Counted from the stretch's first letter, positions 16,649 to 25,654 are shown. The stretch: 64,000 nt of DNA from an uncultured Eubacterium sp. (GCA_948579355.1 CAPAOV010000009.1:1-64000), one strand, 5' to 3'. Notes: a model not told the origin generated them from the sequence alone. Made by a program: numbers and translations.

Positions 16649-17668
16649 ATGACTGATGATATAAACCAATTACATATAAATGCTATTGGGAATCCTAAAT
16701 TGCGAGGAGAACTAGCAAATATAATGTATAATAAGTGTTATGGAGAATCTATTTATGAGTTCTTAATTGCAGAGCGGCTGGGAGATTCCGTTTCTCATGA
16801 ATGGATAAATAAGAACTCTAAAATTGCAAATCAATATATCATAAACTATCCTCTTGTATCTGTAGACGAATATGTTAAAAAACATACAAATTATGATGAT
16901 TATATCTCCCTTCGATGTGATTGTGATAATATGAACGCAGATGCTATAACATTAGCTGGTGATTTCTGGTTTGCCGGATATAGCGTCATTAAACAAAACC
17001 GTGAACTTGCTTTTCTTTACTATAAAAAAGCAGCGGAATTAAATGATTCAGGTGCAGAGTATAAATTGGGATTATGTTATCTCTTTGGATTGGGTACTCA
17101 AAGAAATATTCCTCTCGGAGTCTCTTATATAAAAAAAGCTATTGATAATGGTATGAATCAATACAGGTTTGACTTATTAAAATACTGTATTGATCTGAAT
17201 ACTTACGAAGATATTAATGCACTATGGGAAATACACGAAATTTACAACTACGCAAATTCGGAAAATTACATTGTGTCAAATGAAATATTAGCAAAATACT
17301 ATTATGAACTTGCCACCTTATGTAAGAAGGGTAGAATGAATGGAAACGAAGAATTCAATTTTTCACTAACCCGTTTAGAAATATGGACATTATGGGACTA
17401 TCACGATTGTGGAAAAACAAATCAAGATAGCTATCTTTCCAATCTTATTTGCGAATGTGTCAAACTATATTATGGCGCAATGGATGATGAATATGATAGC
17501 ATATTGTATACTATGTTAAAATTTTCTTCAAAACTTGGAAATGAGGATGCAAAAAAACTATTAAGAAAAGTAAGGCTTAAAAAAATGGGAAAAGGCATGC
17601 AAAAAGGTGCCAAAATTCTTTTTGATTATCTTGAAAAAGAACTTGAAAAACAAAATAAAAGACAGTAA
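16649..17668 (+). CDS. Sel1-like repeat protein
   Basis: 339 residues. Residues about 105-170 contain two Sel1-type repeats (GDFWFAGYSV ... AFLYYKKAAELND; YKLGLCYLFGLG ... GVSYIKKAIDNG). The rest looks helical; the C-terminus is strongly basic. No signal peptide. Sel1/TPR proteins act as scaffolds for protein contacts. GGGGGA precedes the ATG. Third to fifth position of the cargo operon; its role is not known. Confidence 0.72.
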   Translation: MTDDINQLHINAIGNPKLRGELANIMYNKCYGESIYEFLIAERLGDSVSHEWINKNSKIANQYIINYPLVSVDEYVKKHTNYDDYISLRCDCDNMNADAITLAGDFWFAGYSVIKQNRELAFLYYKKAAELNDSGAEYKLGLCYLFGLGTQRNIPLGVSYIKKAIDNGMNQYRFDLLKYCIDLNTYEDINALWEIHEIYNYANSENYIVSNEILAKYYYELATLCKKGRMNGNEEFNFSLTRLEIWTLWDYHDCGKTNQDSYLSNLICECVKLYYGAMDDEYDSILYTMLKFSSKLGNEDAKKLLRKVRLKKMGKGMQKGAKILFDYLEKELEKQNKRQ

Positions 17669-17801
17669 GAAAGGACACAATCTGTCTACCCAACCTGCTA
17701 TACTTAATTAAAAACACAAGTAAATTCGCTGTTTTTAGCAATATATTGTTTTTATGAAACATTAGCAACTTTCACAAAAAGAGCAGGAGGTCCAATTAAT
17801 T

Positions 17802-18851
17802 ATGTACGAATACATCCCATCAAAAGCAGTTAAAAAGTATATGGAATTTAAAAAAATGCAATTAACAGATTTTGAAAAAGCAAGTTTCATTTACAACGTC
17901 GGGACAGCATATGGCATAGAGAAGCAACATGATTGTCTGAAAGAAATCATGAATTGCACGCAGAATAAAACACTCAGGCAGCAAATTGCCGAACGGCTTG
18001 AAGAAGATGAAAAAAATCTGGCTGCCTTCCTTTCAAATATGAACAAGGCAATTTATAAAGTACAGTTCTATTACGAAGACGGCAGTGACTTTGACTACGA
18101 ACAATATTTCAGCACTTTTGAGATGGCATCCGAATGCGCCAGAGAGTATATGCAACAAGGTTTTCCAGATTGTCAAAAATACGAAATCACAAAGCACCCG
18201 CTGTATAGGGGCAAGCAAAAACCTTTGATTGACGAAGACGGATGGGAGGCATCCTCTCTTCTTGGATATGCCCTTTTTAATTCCTTTGGAAAACTAACTG
18301 AGCTTTTTTCATATGAATATCAAGACCGCTTTGGCGATTGGGACAATAAACGGTTTGAATCTTATTATATGGCATCTTTCCGGAATCCGTTCCGAACCGG
18401 CGACATCGTAAAAGACCTTACGAACGGGCAATATGGCGTCGTAGCCGTCGGAGACGATGATTATAACTATGAAAAAATGAAACGACTTGCGAAACGAGGG
18501 CATGCTGACATTGACAGTAATAGAATTCTTGTCGAGTACTTATATGATAATGGAGGAGCTCTTCATAACCATCCGTATCCGTGGGATCTGGAATATACAC
18601 ATCTGCAATTCAATTTCGATATATGCTCCTCAAATATCATGGAAGCCATGCTATGCTCCATGAGCGAAATGGTACAGGGACAAGGATACATTGAAATTAT
18701 GCAGGATAAAAGTGAAAAAATGGCTAAAATGGAAACATCGGCAATCAATAACGCCAAAGAAGAACTGGAATCCCGCTATGCACATTTCGTACAGTCCAAA
18801 GAGTATGATGAAATACTGTCTAAGCATTTCGCAGCTTTAGAAAATAAGTAA
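17802..18851 (+). CDS. hypothetical protein of the cargo operon
   Basis: 349-residue soluble protein, acidic, with no domain I can name. The middle part NPFRTGDIVKDLTNGQYGVVAVGDDDYNY resembles a small beta-barrel region; the C-terminus is a long charged helix. AGGAGG precedes the ATG after a 133-base gap from the Sel1 gene. Because it is arranged in the same direction as its neighbours I group it with them. Confidence 0.7.
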   Translation: MYEYIPSKAVKKYMEFKKMQLTDFEKASFIYNVGTAYGIEKQHDCLKEIMNCTQNKTLRQQIAERLEEDEKNLAAFLSNMNKAIYKVQFYYEDGSDFDYEQYFSTFEMASECAREYMQQGFPDCQKYEITKHPLYRGKQKPLIDEDGWEASSLLGYALFNSFGKLTELFSYEYQDRFGDWDNKRFESYYMASFRNPFRTGDIVKDLTNGQYGVVAVGDDDYNYEKMKRLAKRGHADIDSNRILVEYLYDNGGALHNHPYPWDLEYTHLQFNFDICSSNIMEAMLCSMSEMVQGQGYIEIMQDKSEKMAKMETSAINNAKEELESRYAHFVQSKEYDEILSKHFAALENK

Positions 18852-18882
18852 ACTTATGTTTTGAGAAGGAGAATCAATTTCT

Positions 18883-20151
18883 ATGAAAGAACAGAAAAGA
18901 AGTAAAAAACCTATCATTATTTTAATTGCGCTAATCGTAATTGCGTTAGCTGGTACAAGCGGGTTTTATGGAATAAAACAGCGTCAGAAAGCAAACATCT
19001 ATTCACAAGCCGAGCAATGCTTTCAGCAAAAAGATTATTCTGCCGCAAAAGAACTTTTTACCCAGTTAGGCTCATATAAAGATTCTGCTGAATGGGTAAC
19101 AAAATGTGACAGCCAGCCGGAACTGGATTCCGCTGCCAGCTTGATGAAACAAGGCAAATATGAACAAGCCAGAGAAATCTATAAGAAATACAATTTACAA
19201 GACAACTATAATGAATGCACCTACCAGCTCGCTATCTCTTATGCCACAGCAAAAGACTATGAAAAATCACTAAAAGAATTTGAACAGATTTCTTCGTATA
19301 AGGATGTAAAATCAAAAATTCAAGATTGTGCATATAAATATGGACGCTCTTTATTTAAAGATGGAAAATACAGTGATGCTAAAACATGCTTTGAAATAAT
19401 AGGCGACTACAAAAAAGCGAAAAAATATCTTGATAAATGCAATTTGGCAAATAAATATTCCGCTTTTGATATTAATGGCAGCTATTTGGGTGGTCTTGAA
19501 CCGGATGACAGCACCCTTATTGAACTGTATGAATACATGGAAAGTTGGTTTGACGCTGACTTTTATGGTACATGGTATAATGCGTCCGGAGACAGTATAG
19601 TAATTGACAAATTCTCAATTTCTGGAGTTCCTTATTATATAACGGGAGCAATAATCAACTCGCATCCAGAATTTGATTACCAATATGAAAATACTACTGG
19701 ATTTCACCATTTTACATTTGAAAGTTCTTCGGACCCAATACGGGAAGATATAAAAACAATTATTTTTGATGATACTGTCCGCTATTATAATATCGGAGGT
19801 GCAGAATTACAAGAATTTTTGGAGAGGCAGGATATTTTTATCGCAGAACAAGAAAAGGAAGAAGAGGAATGGGAAAGGCAACGCCAGAAGCAAGCTAATG
19901 AAAATAACTTGAAGAATGAAACCATTAATAAATTTGAGGACTGGTATAAAAATGGAAGTATGTATAAAATCCCACTCTTTCACTATAAAAACTGGTCGAT
20001 AACACAATCCAATGGTCTATCTGTTGTTGAAATGAAGGCAAGTTCGATAGCTATGGATTTTTGGAACGATTATAATGTAACAGCGACATTTTTAGTCGAA
20101 AACGATTCATATAAATGTATTTCTTTTGACTGTAATCAACGTAATAACTAG
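18883..20151 (+). CDS. membrane-anchored TPR protein
   Basis: 422 residues: a short basic N-terminus, one membrane helix (residues 11-31), then TPR-like repeats with the recurring pattern A-x2-CFQQKDYSAAKELFTQLGSYKDS (residues 40-190), a beta-rich middle domain and a charged coiled-coil near 320-345 (EQEKEEEEWERQRQK). Probably anchored in the membrane with the repeats either outside or inside; the positive-inside rule favours outside. AGAAGGAGA precedes the ATG. Last gene before a terminator. Function unknown. Confidence 0.72.
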   Translation: MKEQKRSKKPIIILIALIVIALAGTSGFYGIKQRQKANIYSQAEQCFQQKDYSAAKELFTQLGSYKDSAEWVTKCDSQPELDSAASLMKQGKYEQAREIYKKYNLQDNYNECTYQLAISYATAKDYEKSLKEFEQISSYKDVKSKIQDCAYKYGRSLFKDGKYSDAKTCFEIIGDYKKAKKYLDKCNLANKYSAFDINGSYLGGLEPDDSTLIELYEYMESWFDADFYGTWYNASGDSIVIDKFSISGVPYYITGAIINSHPEFDYQYENTTGFHHFTFESSSDPIREDIKTIIFDDTVRYYNIGGAELQEFLERQDIFIAEQEKEEEEWERQRQKQANENNLKNETINKFEDWYKNGSMYKIPLFHYKNWSITQSNGLSVVEMKASSIAMDFWNDYNVTATFLVENDSYKCISFDCNQRNN

Positions 20152-20189
20152 TCTCTTTATTTATCATGAGCGATATAAATAATTTCAAA

Positions 20190-20225
20190 ATAGGAAAGGC
20201 ATCTCATCGCCTTTCCTATTTTTAT
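20190..20225. terminator. bidirectional terminator at the end of the cargo operon
   Basis: ATAGGAAAGGC / GCCTTTCCTAT with an 8-base loop, then TTTTTAT on the plus strand and a T-rich run on the minus strand. It ends both the TPR gene and the convergent small HTH gene. Confidence 0.8.
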
Positions 20226-20236
20226 CTTCCCCCACT

Positions 20237-20410
20237 CTACCGTTCCACATAATCAATCAAATCCTTTTTCAGCACTCTCCACATCTTCTTCCCCATGCGA
20301 AACGCAGGGATTGTACCATCCCGCATAGACTGGTATAAAAGATTTCTTCCAATTCCCAAAATCTCCATTACCTCCGACGGAGTCAGTACATCCGGATAAT
20401 CTTTCAGCAT
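20237..20410 (-). CDS. second excisionase-like HTH protein
   Basis: 57 residues beginning MLKDYPDVLTPSEVMEILGI, an HTH_17/MerR-like helix-turn-helix followed by a wing PAFRMGKKMWRV and a final helix. GGGAGG lies seven bases before the ATG. It resembles the protein at 13831 in plan but not closely in sequence. It may control replication or excision, or may have arrived with the adjoining DUF932 block. Confidence 0.75.
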   Translation of the reverse strand: MLKDYPDVLTPSEVMEILGIGRNLLYQSMRDGTIPAFRMGKKMWRVLKKDLIDYVER

Positions 20411-20599
20411 ATGAGCACCTCCCTTCTTATCCCATTGTTCACCATTTCGTACATAAGCCGTTTATTTCATCCTTTCAAAAATATATTATTTTTTTGGATG
20501 TATGGATAATCTGCGTTATTTTCGCAGTCAGGCACTAATGCAGAATCACATATTTATTCACAAAAAAGAAAGAAAAACTAAAAAAGGAGGCACTGCACC

Positions 20600-20677
20600 A
20601 TGATTAAAAAGATACTTAAAAGAATCCGTAAATTTCTGCAAACCATTCTTTCGCTTGCTACTTCCCTTTATGCTTAG
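20600..20677 (+). CDS. 25-residue cationic amphipathic peptide
   Basis: MIKKILKRIRKFLQTILSLA begins a frame of 25 codons with AAAGGAGG nine bases upstream. The first half is strongly basic, the second hydrophobic, as in membrane-active peptides or type I toxins. Seen only as a short frame with a good start, so its reality rests on the ribosome binding site. Confidence 0.45.
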   Translation: MIKKILKRIRKFLQTILSLATSLYA

Positions 20678-20696
20678 GAGAAAGGACAGTATTCCA

Positions 20697-20837
20697 ATGG
20701 ACAGCAAAAACCAAAAAACACCAGACAAACCGAAAAGACCTCAGGCAACCAGACATCTAGCCTTTGCAATCCTTACCTTGATAAAAAGCCTGATAAATGT
20801 CGTCGACCACCTAATCGACGATAAGGACAATACATAG
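20697..20837 (+). CDS. 46-residue small protein
   Basis: Begins MDSKNQKTPDKPKRPQATRH, followed by a hydrophobic helix AFAILTLIKSLINVVDHLI and an acidic end. AGGAGAAAGGA precedes the ATG. Starts 19 bases after the 25-residue peptide and just before the DUF932 gene. Unknown. Confidence 0.5.
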   Translation: MDSKNQKTPDKPKRPQATRHLAFAILTLIKSLINVVDHLIDDKDNT

Positions 20838-20910
20838 GGAAAAACGGAAAACTTAAAACACACCAAATCTGCGTTATAAGCAGAATCACATGTAAAGGAG
20901 GAAAACCAAC

Positions 20911-21840
20911 ATGAACACAAACTTTGAAACAAGAAAACCCACATGGAACGGACTCGGCACAGACATCCGGCAGGCACAGACCACATATGAGGCGCTCGCC
21001 CTCTCCGGACTCGACTGGAACGTCTATCAACAGACCATGACAACCGAAGAAAACATTCCGGTCGCTGGCTACCTTGCCAATATCCGGGACACTGACGATC
21101 AGGTGCTCGGTGTCGTCACCGACAAATATCAGGTCGTACAGAACCACGAGGCATTCGCCTTTACCGAAGAACTGCTGAGACACGGCGTCCGCTACGAAAC
21201 CGCCGGCATGTTACAGGGAGGCAGAAAAACATGGATACTTGCGAAAATGCCGCAGCGTTACCAGATGTCTGGCGACTGGATTGAACCCTACCTCGTGTTC
21301 TACAACACACACGACGGTTCCGGCTCCCTCAAGGTAGCACTCACGCCCATCCGCGTCACCTGCCAGAACACCCTCAACCTCGCACTGCGAAGGGCAAAAA
21401 GAAGCTGGTCCACCAAACACACCGGGGACATCCGGCTCAAGCTGGAAGACGCAAGGGAAACCCTCTTCCGTGCCGAGCAGTACATGGACGAACTCGGAAA
21501 CGAGATGAACTACCTCACATCCATCCGAATCAGCGACCATGAAGCAGACGCCTTCATCAAAGAGCTCATTGCCCTGCCTAAAAATGCCACAAAAGTGCAG
21601 GAGAAAAACACCGAAAAACTAAGGGATGAGCTAAAGGTGCGCTACCATCATGCTCCCGACCTGACAGCACTCCCCGGAACCGGCTACCGTCTCATCAACG
21701 CTGTCAGCGACTTTGCCACCCACAACAAGCCGTTGAGACAGACACCAAACCATCAGGAAAACCTCTTCGCCCGCACCATCGACGGACACCCGCTCATCGA
21801 CCGGGCGCACCGGATGATACTCCAAATGGGAGCAGCGTAA
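20911..21840 (+). CDS. DUF932 (phage/plasmid-like) protein
   Basis: 309 residues matching the DUF932/TIGR03299 phage-plasmid-like family: WNGLGTDI near the start, YQVVQNHEAFAF near 75, LTPIRVTCQNTLNLAL near 150. These proteins are common on plasmids, phages and integrative elements; the biochemical role is not settled. AAAGGAGG precedes the ATG. The gene is much richer in G+C, especially C in the coding strand, than its neighbours to the left. Confidence 0.87.
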   Translation: MNTNFETRKPTWNGLGTDIRQAQTTYEALALSGLDWNVYQQTMTTEENIPVAGYLANIRDTDDQVLGVVTDKYQVVQNHEAFAFTEELLRHGVRYETAGMLQGGRKTWILAKMPQRYQMSGDWIEPYLVFYNTHDGSGSLKVALTPIRVTCQNTLNLALRRAKRSWSTKHTGDIRLKLEDARETLFRAEQYMDELGNEMNYLTSIRISDHEADAFIKELIALPKNATKVQEKNTEKLRDELKVRYHHAPDLTALPGTGYRLINAVSDFATHNKPLRQTPNHQENLFARTIDGHPLIDRAHRMILQMGAA

Positions 21841-21844
21841 AAAA

Positions 21845-21905
21845 GTGCGGCTGAGAAACGCACACCTCCCAAGAATCAGCAAAGCTGATTTTTACTCTGC
21901 ACAAA
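21845..21905 (+). ncRNA. candidate structured RNA motif, copy 2
   Basis: GTGCG-GCTGAGAAA-CGCAC stem-loop, hairpin AATCAGC-AAA-GCTGATT, then CTCTGCACA, in the 113-base gap between the DUF932 and DUF5688 genes and on their coding strand. See the related element at 645-720. It may be a leader of the DUF5688 gene. Confidence 0.45.
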
Positions 21906-21953
21906 ATAACCATAACCAAAACTTTAACAAGACAAAAAGAAAGGACTGCAAAA

Positions 21954-22904
21954 ATGAACATAAACCAATATTATCAGACCATAAAAACAGCCATTGAAAC
22001 AAACCACCCCGACATCACTATACAGCGGGAGCAGACGCAGACACCCGGAAACAAAAACCGCATCCGCATCAGCAAAAAGGGGGAAAAGGCATCCCCCCTC
22101 CTCTCGCTGGACAGCTACCACGACAGTTATGAAAACGGAAAGCCACTCAATGATACCGTACAGGACATCTTAGATGACTGGAAAGAACTTCTCCTCAAAA
22201 TCCCGGACATCAGAGAATCCGACATCAATGACTGGGAAAAGGCAAAACACCACATCTTCCTCACTCTGGTATCCGCTGAACTCCCCCTGCCCGAAGGCAC
22301 ACTCAGCCAGAGCTGCCTTGACCTGAAGCTCACGGTTCACTATCGCCTTGCCAGCACGAAACGAATGGTCCAAAGTTTCCCGATCACCCGTCTCCTCGCA
22401 GAAAAACACTGGCACATCCCCGAAAAGGAAATCTTCCGGACAGCCAGACAAAACACGGAAACATTCTTTCCGCCTTCCCTATTTGACATGGGCGACTTCC
22501 TGCTCTGCCGTTACGCCAGTGCCATACACGGAGACAAAGAGCTGAAAGCCGGAGAAATGATTCACGGAAACGGCTTCCTGCCGCCCTCCCTCTACATCCT
22601 CACAAACCAGCAGATGGTAAACGGAGCCGTCACCATTTGCCACAAAGGGCTTCTCGCCGGACTCTGCCGCCGGTTCGGGAAGCCCTTTTACGTTATCCCC
22701 ACTAGTGTGCACGAAACACTCCTCTACCCGGAACCGGAAAACGACAGTACAAAAGAAATCTTTTCGCCAAATAAAATAAAGCAGCTTCTGCACAGAGTCA
22801 ACCGCAGCCATGTACCGGAAAAAGAGCGCCTATCTGACTCCCTCTACTATTACGACGGAAACAAACTCATCCTGCACGAAGCCGGAGGTGATGACAATGA
22901 ATAA
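21954..22904 (+). CDS. DUF5688 family protein
   Basis: 316 residues. The C-terminal pattern LYILTNQQMVNGAVTICHKGLLAGLCRRFGKPFYVIPTS, then HETLLYPE and LSDSLYYYDGNKLIL, is the DUF5688 type found mainly in Lachnospiraceae and their mobile elements. Function unknown. AAAGGA precedes the ATG. Overlaps the YqaJ gene by eight bases. Shares the G+C-rich style of the DUF932 gene. Confidence 0.8.
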   Translation: MNINQYYQTIKTAIETNHPDITIQREQTQTPGNKNRIRISKKGEKASPLLSLDSYHDSYENGKPLNDTVQDILDDWKELLLKIPDIRESDINDWEKAKHHIFLTLVSAELPLPEGTLSQSCLDLKLTVHYRLASTKRMVQSFPITRLLAEKHWHIPEKEIFRTARQNTETFFPPSLFDMGDFLLCRYASAIHGDKELKAGEMIHGNGFLPPSLYILTNQQMVNGAVTICHKGLLAGLCRRFGKPFYVIPTSVHETLLYPEPENDSTKEIFSPNKIKQLLHRVNRSHVPEKERLSDSLYYYDGNKLILHEAGGDDNE

Positions 22905-23835
22905 TGTAGAACGAATCCCGACCATAGGCATGACCCACGAAGAATGGCTGGGAGAAAGAAAAAACGGAATCGGCGGTTCCGACGCCGGAGCCGTCTGCGG
23001 GCTGAACCCCTACCGCTCTCCGCTCGCTGTCTACCAGGACAAGACAGGCACGGAAACCGACGACACTGACAGCGAATCCATGCGTCAGGGGCGCGACTTC
23101 GAGGACTATGTGGCAAGACGTTTCATGGAGCAGACCGGGAAGAAGGCAAGGCGTGCCAACGCTATCTACAAAAGCACGGAACACCCCTTCATGTATGCCA
23201 ACGTGGACCGTCTCATCATCGGGGAAAACGCCGGGCTGGAGTGCAAGACCGCCTCCGCCTACTCCGCCGACAAATGGAAAGACGGACACATCCCGGAAAG
23301 CTACCAGCTCCAGTGCCACCATTACATGGCAGTTACCGGAGCAGAATCATGGTACATCGCGGTCATCATCCTCGGAAAAGACTTCCTCTGGCACCGGATT
23401 GAGCGGGACGAAGACCTCATCCGGAACCTGATTTCCATCGAAAGCGCTTTCTGGAACGACCATGTCATCCCCCGCCTCATGCCGGAACCGGACGGTTCGG
23501 AATCCTCGGAACGTCTCATAAGACAGCTGGCAGGAAAAGCAGCGTCCGAAAAAGAAATCCCGCTGTCAGGCTTTGACGAGCAGCTCAAACGTAGGATGGA
23601 GATAGCGGAACTGATGGATAAGCTTGACATGGAAAAGAGAACCATCGAGCAGAAGTTAAAACTCTACATGGGAGATGCGGAGATTGCAGAAAATGACCGC
23701 TACCGCATCACATGGAAGAACAGCCGGACAGAGCGTCTTGACACAAAGGCTCTGAAGCAGGAACAGCCGGAGATATACCGGAAGTATGCAAAGACCACGG
23801 AAAGCCGCCGGTTTCTAGTAAAGCCGGTGGCATGA
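22897..23835 (+). CDS. YqaJ-like viral recombinase (5'-3' exonuclease)
   Basis: 312 residues of the YqaJ/lambda-exonuclease family. The N-terminus has the family start GIGGSDAGAVCGLNPY, and the PD-(D/E)xK core appears as NVDRLIIGENAGLECKTA (Asp, then Glu-x-Lys), followed by ESYQLQCHHYMAVTG. It resects double-strand ends to give 3' tails for the annealase; the RecT gene downstream is the natural partner. I chose the ATG at 22897 because GGAGG stands eight bases before it. Confidence 0.9.
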   Translation: MNNVERIPTIGMTHEEWLGERKNGIGGSDAGAVCGLNPYRSPLAVYQDKTGTETDDTDSESMRQGRDFEDYVARRFMEQTGKKARRANAIYKSTEHPFMYANVDRLIIGENAGLECKTASAYSADKWKDGHIPESYQLQCHHYMAVTGAESWYIAVIILGKDFLWHRIERDEDLIRNLISIESAFWNDHVIPRLMPEPDGSESSERLIRQLAGKAASEKEIPLSGFDEQLKRRMEIAELMDKLDMEKRTIEQKLKLYMGDAEIAENDRYRITWKNSRTERLDTKALKQEQPEIYRKYAKTTESRRFLVKPVA

Positions 23836-23895
23836 CGGAATTTGCAGTATCTTCTATTTCCGTGTAATGTGTTCTTGTTACCGTTCATAAAAAGA

Positions 23896-23925
23896 TTGCA
23901 AGCGGGGAAGAATTCTAGTATAATG
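23896..23925 (+). promoter_or_regulatory. promoter of the toxin-antitoxin pair
   Basis: TTGCAA near 23896 and TATAAT near 23920 with about 17 bases between them, 25 bases ahead of the antitoxin ATG. Confidence 0.55.
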
Positions 23926-23949
23926 GCTAGTAAGAAAGGCGGTGGACGT

Positions 23950-24156
23950 ATGAGTACAGCCAAAAAACTGATTATTGATACTCTTTCCAGCATACCGGAT
24001 GATATTCAGGACGAATTTGAAATCATGGAAAACCTGTATAAACTGCTTCGTTTCAAGAAAAGCCAGCAGTCTGTTGCTGAAAACGGAGGATACACAACAG
24101 ACGAAGTACGCAAAATGTTTCAGGAAAAACATGAGGAAAGGACGATTCTTGCATGA
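23950..24156 (+). CDS. antitoxin of ParE-type module
   Basis: 68-residue helical protein (LIIDTLSSIPDDIQDEFEIMENLYKLLRFKK) with an acidic centre and a tail that would wrap the toxin. It precedes and overlaps the toxin gene by four bases (ATGA). The start at 23950 follows AAAGGCGGTGG. It belongs to a group of small antitoxins without a clear DNA-binding motif; the assignment rests mainly on position. Confidence 0.75.
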   Translation: MSTAKKLIIDTLSSIPDDIQDEFEIMENLYKLLRFKKSQQSVAENGGYTTDEVRKMFQEKHEERTILA

Positions 24157-24449
24157 ATATAATCTGGTCTGCTCTGGCAATTGAAGACTTGAACAATATC
24201 GAAGAATTTATTGCGAGAGACAATCCAAGCCGTGCCGTATCCTTCATTAATGAACTGATTGATTTAGGAGATTCGTTAAGCAAGAAAGGGGAAGCGTGGA
24301 AGGGGACTCCGGCAAAATGGATTCATGACAACAATGTACGAGAATTGTACTATAAAAACTATACGATTGTGTACCAAATCCGTGACACTGATATTGTTAT
24401 ACATGAGGTACATAATTCAGCAAAACTATCCCGGCAGCTTAGAGGATAG
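24153..24449 (+). CDS. RelE/ParE family toxin
   Basis: 98 residues with the RelE/ParE fold: IIWSALAIEDLNNIEEFIARDNPSRAVSFI, VRELYYKNYTIVYQIRDTDIVIHEVHNSA. Residue pattern is nearer ParE (gyrase poison) than the mRNA-cutting RelE, but this cannot be decided by eye. Overlaps the antitoxin gene. Likely stabilises the element. Confidence 0.87.
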   Translation: MNIIWSALAIEDLNNIEEFIARDNPSRAVSFINELIDLGDSLSKKGEAWKGTPAKWIHDNNVRELYYKNYTIVYQIRDTDIVIHEVHNSAKLSRQLRG

Positions 24450-24538
24450 GCTTAACAGAATAAATTCCAAGAAAAGGGCGTTGGTTCCGCACCAGCGTCC
24501 TTTTTTAATGGAAAAAAAGAAGAAAAAGGAGAGAAAAA

Positions 24539-25345
24539 ATGAACGTAAAAAACGAACTGGAGAAAAAAGCCGGAAACAAAAATCCAGTAAAACTAACCAA
24601 AAACATGGCAATTGCCGATATGATTAAAGCTCTGGAACCAGAGATTGCCAGAGCACTGCCAAGCGTTATCACGCCGGAGCGTTTCACAAGAATGGCGCTG
24701 AACGCACTGAACAACACACCAAAACTTGCAGAATGCACGCAGATGTCTTTTCTGGGAGCACTGATGAGCGCCGCCCAGCTGGGACTGGAACCAAACACGC
24801 CGCTCGGACAAGCTTATCTCATCCCATATAAAAACAAGGGTGTACTGGAATGCCAGTTTCAGATTGGCTACAAAGGACTTCTAGACCTCGTATATCGGAA
24901 TGACATGGTACAGACTGTGCAGGCACAGACCGTGTATGAACATGATGAATTCCGCTACTCTCTTGGTCTGAACAGCGAGCTGGTACATGTGCCAGCATTA
25001 TCCGACCGCGGGGAAGCGGTTGCTTTCTACGCTCTGTTCAAACTGGAAAACGGCGGTTACGGATTCGAGGTAATGAGCAGACCGGATATGGATTCTTTCG
25101 CAAAAAAGTACAGTAAGGGAATTTCGTCAACATATTCGCCATGGAAAACAAACTATGAGGATATGGCAAAGAAGACCGTGATTAAGCGGGTTCTCAAGTT
25201 TGCTCCACTGAAATCGGATTTCCAGCGTGCTTTGAGCAATGACGGAACGATTAAGACGGAGTTTGCAGTGGACATGTCTGAGGTGGTGCCGGAGGATATC
25301 ATTGATGTGGAAGAGGGTGAGGTCATTGAAACATCCAATGAATAA
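24539..25345 (+). CDS. recT: RecT single-strand annealing protein
   Basis: 268 residues of the phage RecT family: MSFLGALMSAAQLGLEPNTPLGQAYLIPY and CQFQIGYKGLLDLVYR are hallmark sequences, followed by KTVIKRVLKFAPLKSDF. It coats single strands and anneals them; with the YqaJ exonuclease it forms a Red-like recombination pair. AAAAGGAGAG precedes the ATG. Overlaps the next small gene by eight bases. Less G+C-rich than the DUF932-YqaJ block. Confidence 0.95.
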   Translation: MNVKNELEKKAGNKNPVKLTKNMAIADMIKALEPEIARALPSVITPERFTRMALNALNNTPKLAECTQMSFLGALMSAAQLGLEPNTPLGQAYLIPYKNKGVLECQFQIGYKGLLDLVYRNDMVQTVQAQTVYEHDEFRYSLGLNSELVHVPALSDRGEAVAFYALFKLENGGYGFEVMSRPDMDSFAKKYSKGISSTYSPWKTNYEDMAKKTVIKRVLKFAPLKSDFQRALSNDGTIKTEFAVDMSEVVPEDIIDVEEGEVIETSNE

Positions 25346-25637
25346 TCAGGATATCATTAAAAACCGAATTCGTCAGGAATGGGAAAACTTTACAAACCAT
25401 ACTTTGCTTTATGATAAGGAAACCATGCGAAATATGTGTGACAAAATCCACTTCTATGATTGCGTCATGATTTTCTTTTCTGAAAATGACCAGATATCTG
25501 AAGAAGTCTTTACTTTTCTTTTGGATAAAGACGAAATTATCCTCAATATGTGGCTGCTCTATCTTAAGCAGGAACATTTGGGATTTCTGAGTTGGACGGA
25601 GTTGGAAGAATTGCTGGAGTTTTGGATGGGAATGTAA
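25338..25637 (+). CDS. hypothetical protein after recT
   Basis: 99-residue acidic, aromatic-rich protein, starting MNNQDIIKNRIRQEWENFTN. Not recognised. The start is inside the end of recT; the ribosome binding site is weak (GTGAGG). Translational coupling with recT suggests a link to recombination or replication. The second GGACACA inverted-arm repeat follows its stop by about 20 bases. Confidence 0.65.
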   Translation: MNNQDIIKNRIRQEWENFTNHTLLYDKETMRNMCDKIHFYDCVMIFFSENDQISEEVFTFLLDKDEIILNMWLLYLKQEHLGFLSWTELEELLEFWMGM

Positions 25638-25654
25638 TACATATATCTGCACTA

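Noticed and set aside
22867..23322. Long minus-strand frames across the DUF5688/YqaJ genes
   Set aside because: High third-position C in the plus-strand genes creates open antisense frames; the plus-strand proteins have clear families.
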